A DNA stretch of 13,367 nucleotides from assembly GCA_012270635.1 (NCBI GenBank), contig JAAXHX010000230.1, positions 1 through 13,367 on the forward strand, read 5' to 3'. This document shows, in pieces, positions 13,351 to 13,367 of the stretch. Under the pieces are notes generated by a model. It did no database searches and had not been told where the DNA came from. It saw only the letters and a list, made by a program, of their open reading frames with translations. The position numbers and the translations under genes are program-made. Every line of letters begins with the position of its first letter. Position 1 is the stretch's first letter. Origin of the DNA: Dehalococcoidia bacterium (lineage in GTDB: Bacteria > Chloroflexota > Dehalococcoidia > Plut-88900).

Positions 13351-13367
13351 ACGTCTTCTCCCTTCAA

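Noticed and set aside
1..13367. tRNA, rRNA, CRISPR array, transposase, integrase or phage genes
   Set aside because: Gaps are short and I found no cloverleaf-like segment, no regularly spaced direct repeats and no mobile-element protein in any frame.

Overview
The window is a GC-rich bacterial stretch, densely packed with genes on both strands. It holds eleven complete genes plus one gene cut by the left edge. The largest gap is about 190 bases, and I see no tRNA, rRNA, CRISPR array, insertion sequence or phage gene. The mix is short-chain dehydrogenases, two CaiB/BaiF-type CoA-transferases side by side, a solitary amidohydrolase, a tandem deacetylase-fold triplet and a YtkA/cupredoxin/FedB-like cluster. 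This resembles Chloroflexota of the SAR202/Dehalococcoidia type, which are known for paralogue-rich catabolic gene sets. That assignment is inference from gene content and base composition, not from a marker gene.

Layout. Positions 1-2855 (+) form a compact cell-envelope operon: the C-terminal part of a YtkA-like membrane-anchored protein, a cupredoxin-like lipoprotein whose ATG overlaps the previous stop, and a ten-helix membrane protein of the family often labelled fenitrothion hydrolase FedB. Metal handling, probably copper, is the best guess. Positions 2860-3636 (-) carry a classical SDR, and 3786-4247 (+) a small flavin-split-barrel oxidoreductase transcribed away from it. Positions 4442-5389 (+) carry an amidohydrolase-2 family hydrolase behind a strong ribosome site, with a dispersed-repeat-like element in its upstream gap. 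Positions 5414-6223 (-) carry an Fpg/MutM-family DNA glycosylase with several non-canonical active-site residues.

Positions 6367-9460 (+) form a tight three-gene operon: two family III CoA-transferases overlapping by 7 bases, then an SDR 5 bases later. The first transferase has Ser where the catalytic Asp should be, while the second keeps the Asp. This suggests a two-subunit enzyme. The SDR would act on the resulting acyl-CoA or an alcohol derived from it. Facing it on the other strand, 11944-9465 holds three tandem, gaplessly alignable copies of a cytoplasmic NodB-fold (CE4, HpPgdA/cyclic-imidase-like) hydrolase. The first copy in transcription order has altered residues in two active-site motifs. 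Upstream of these on the same strand, 13350-12016 is rmuC, whose last codons resemble a dispersed genomic repeat.

The two most interesting items are the Asp-less/Asp-bearing CoA-transferase pair and the diverging triplet of imidase-like enzymes that faces it. Together they could be a small catabolic island that opens a cyclic imide or amide, activates the acid as a CoA ester and oxidises it, but that link is a hypothesis.
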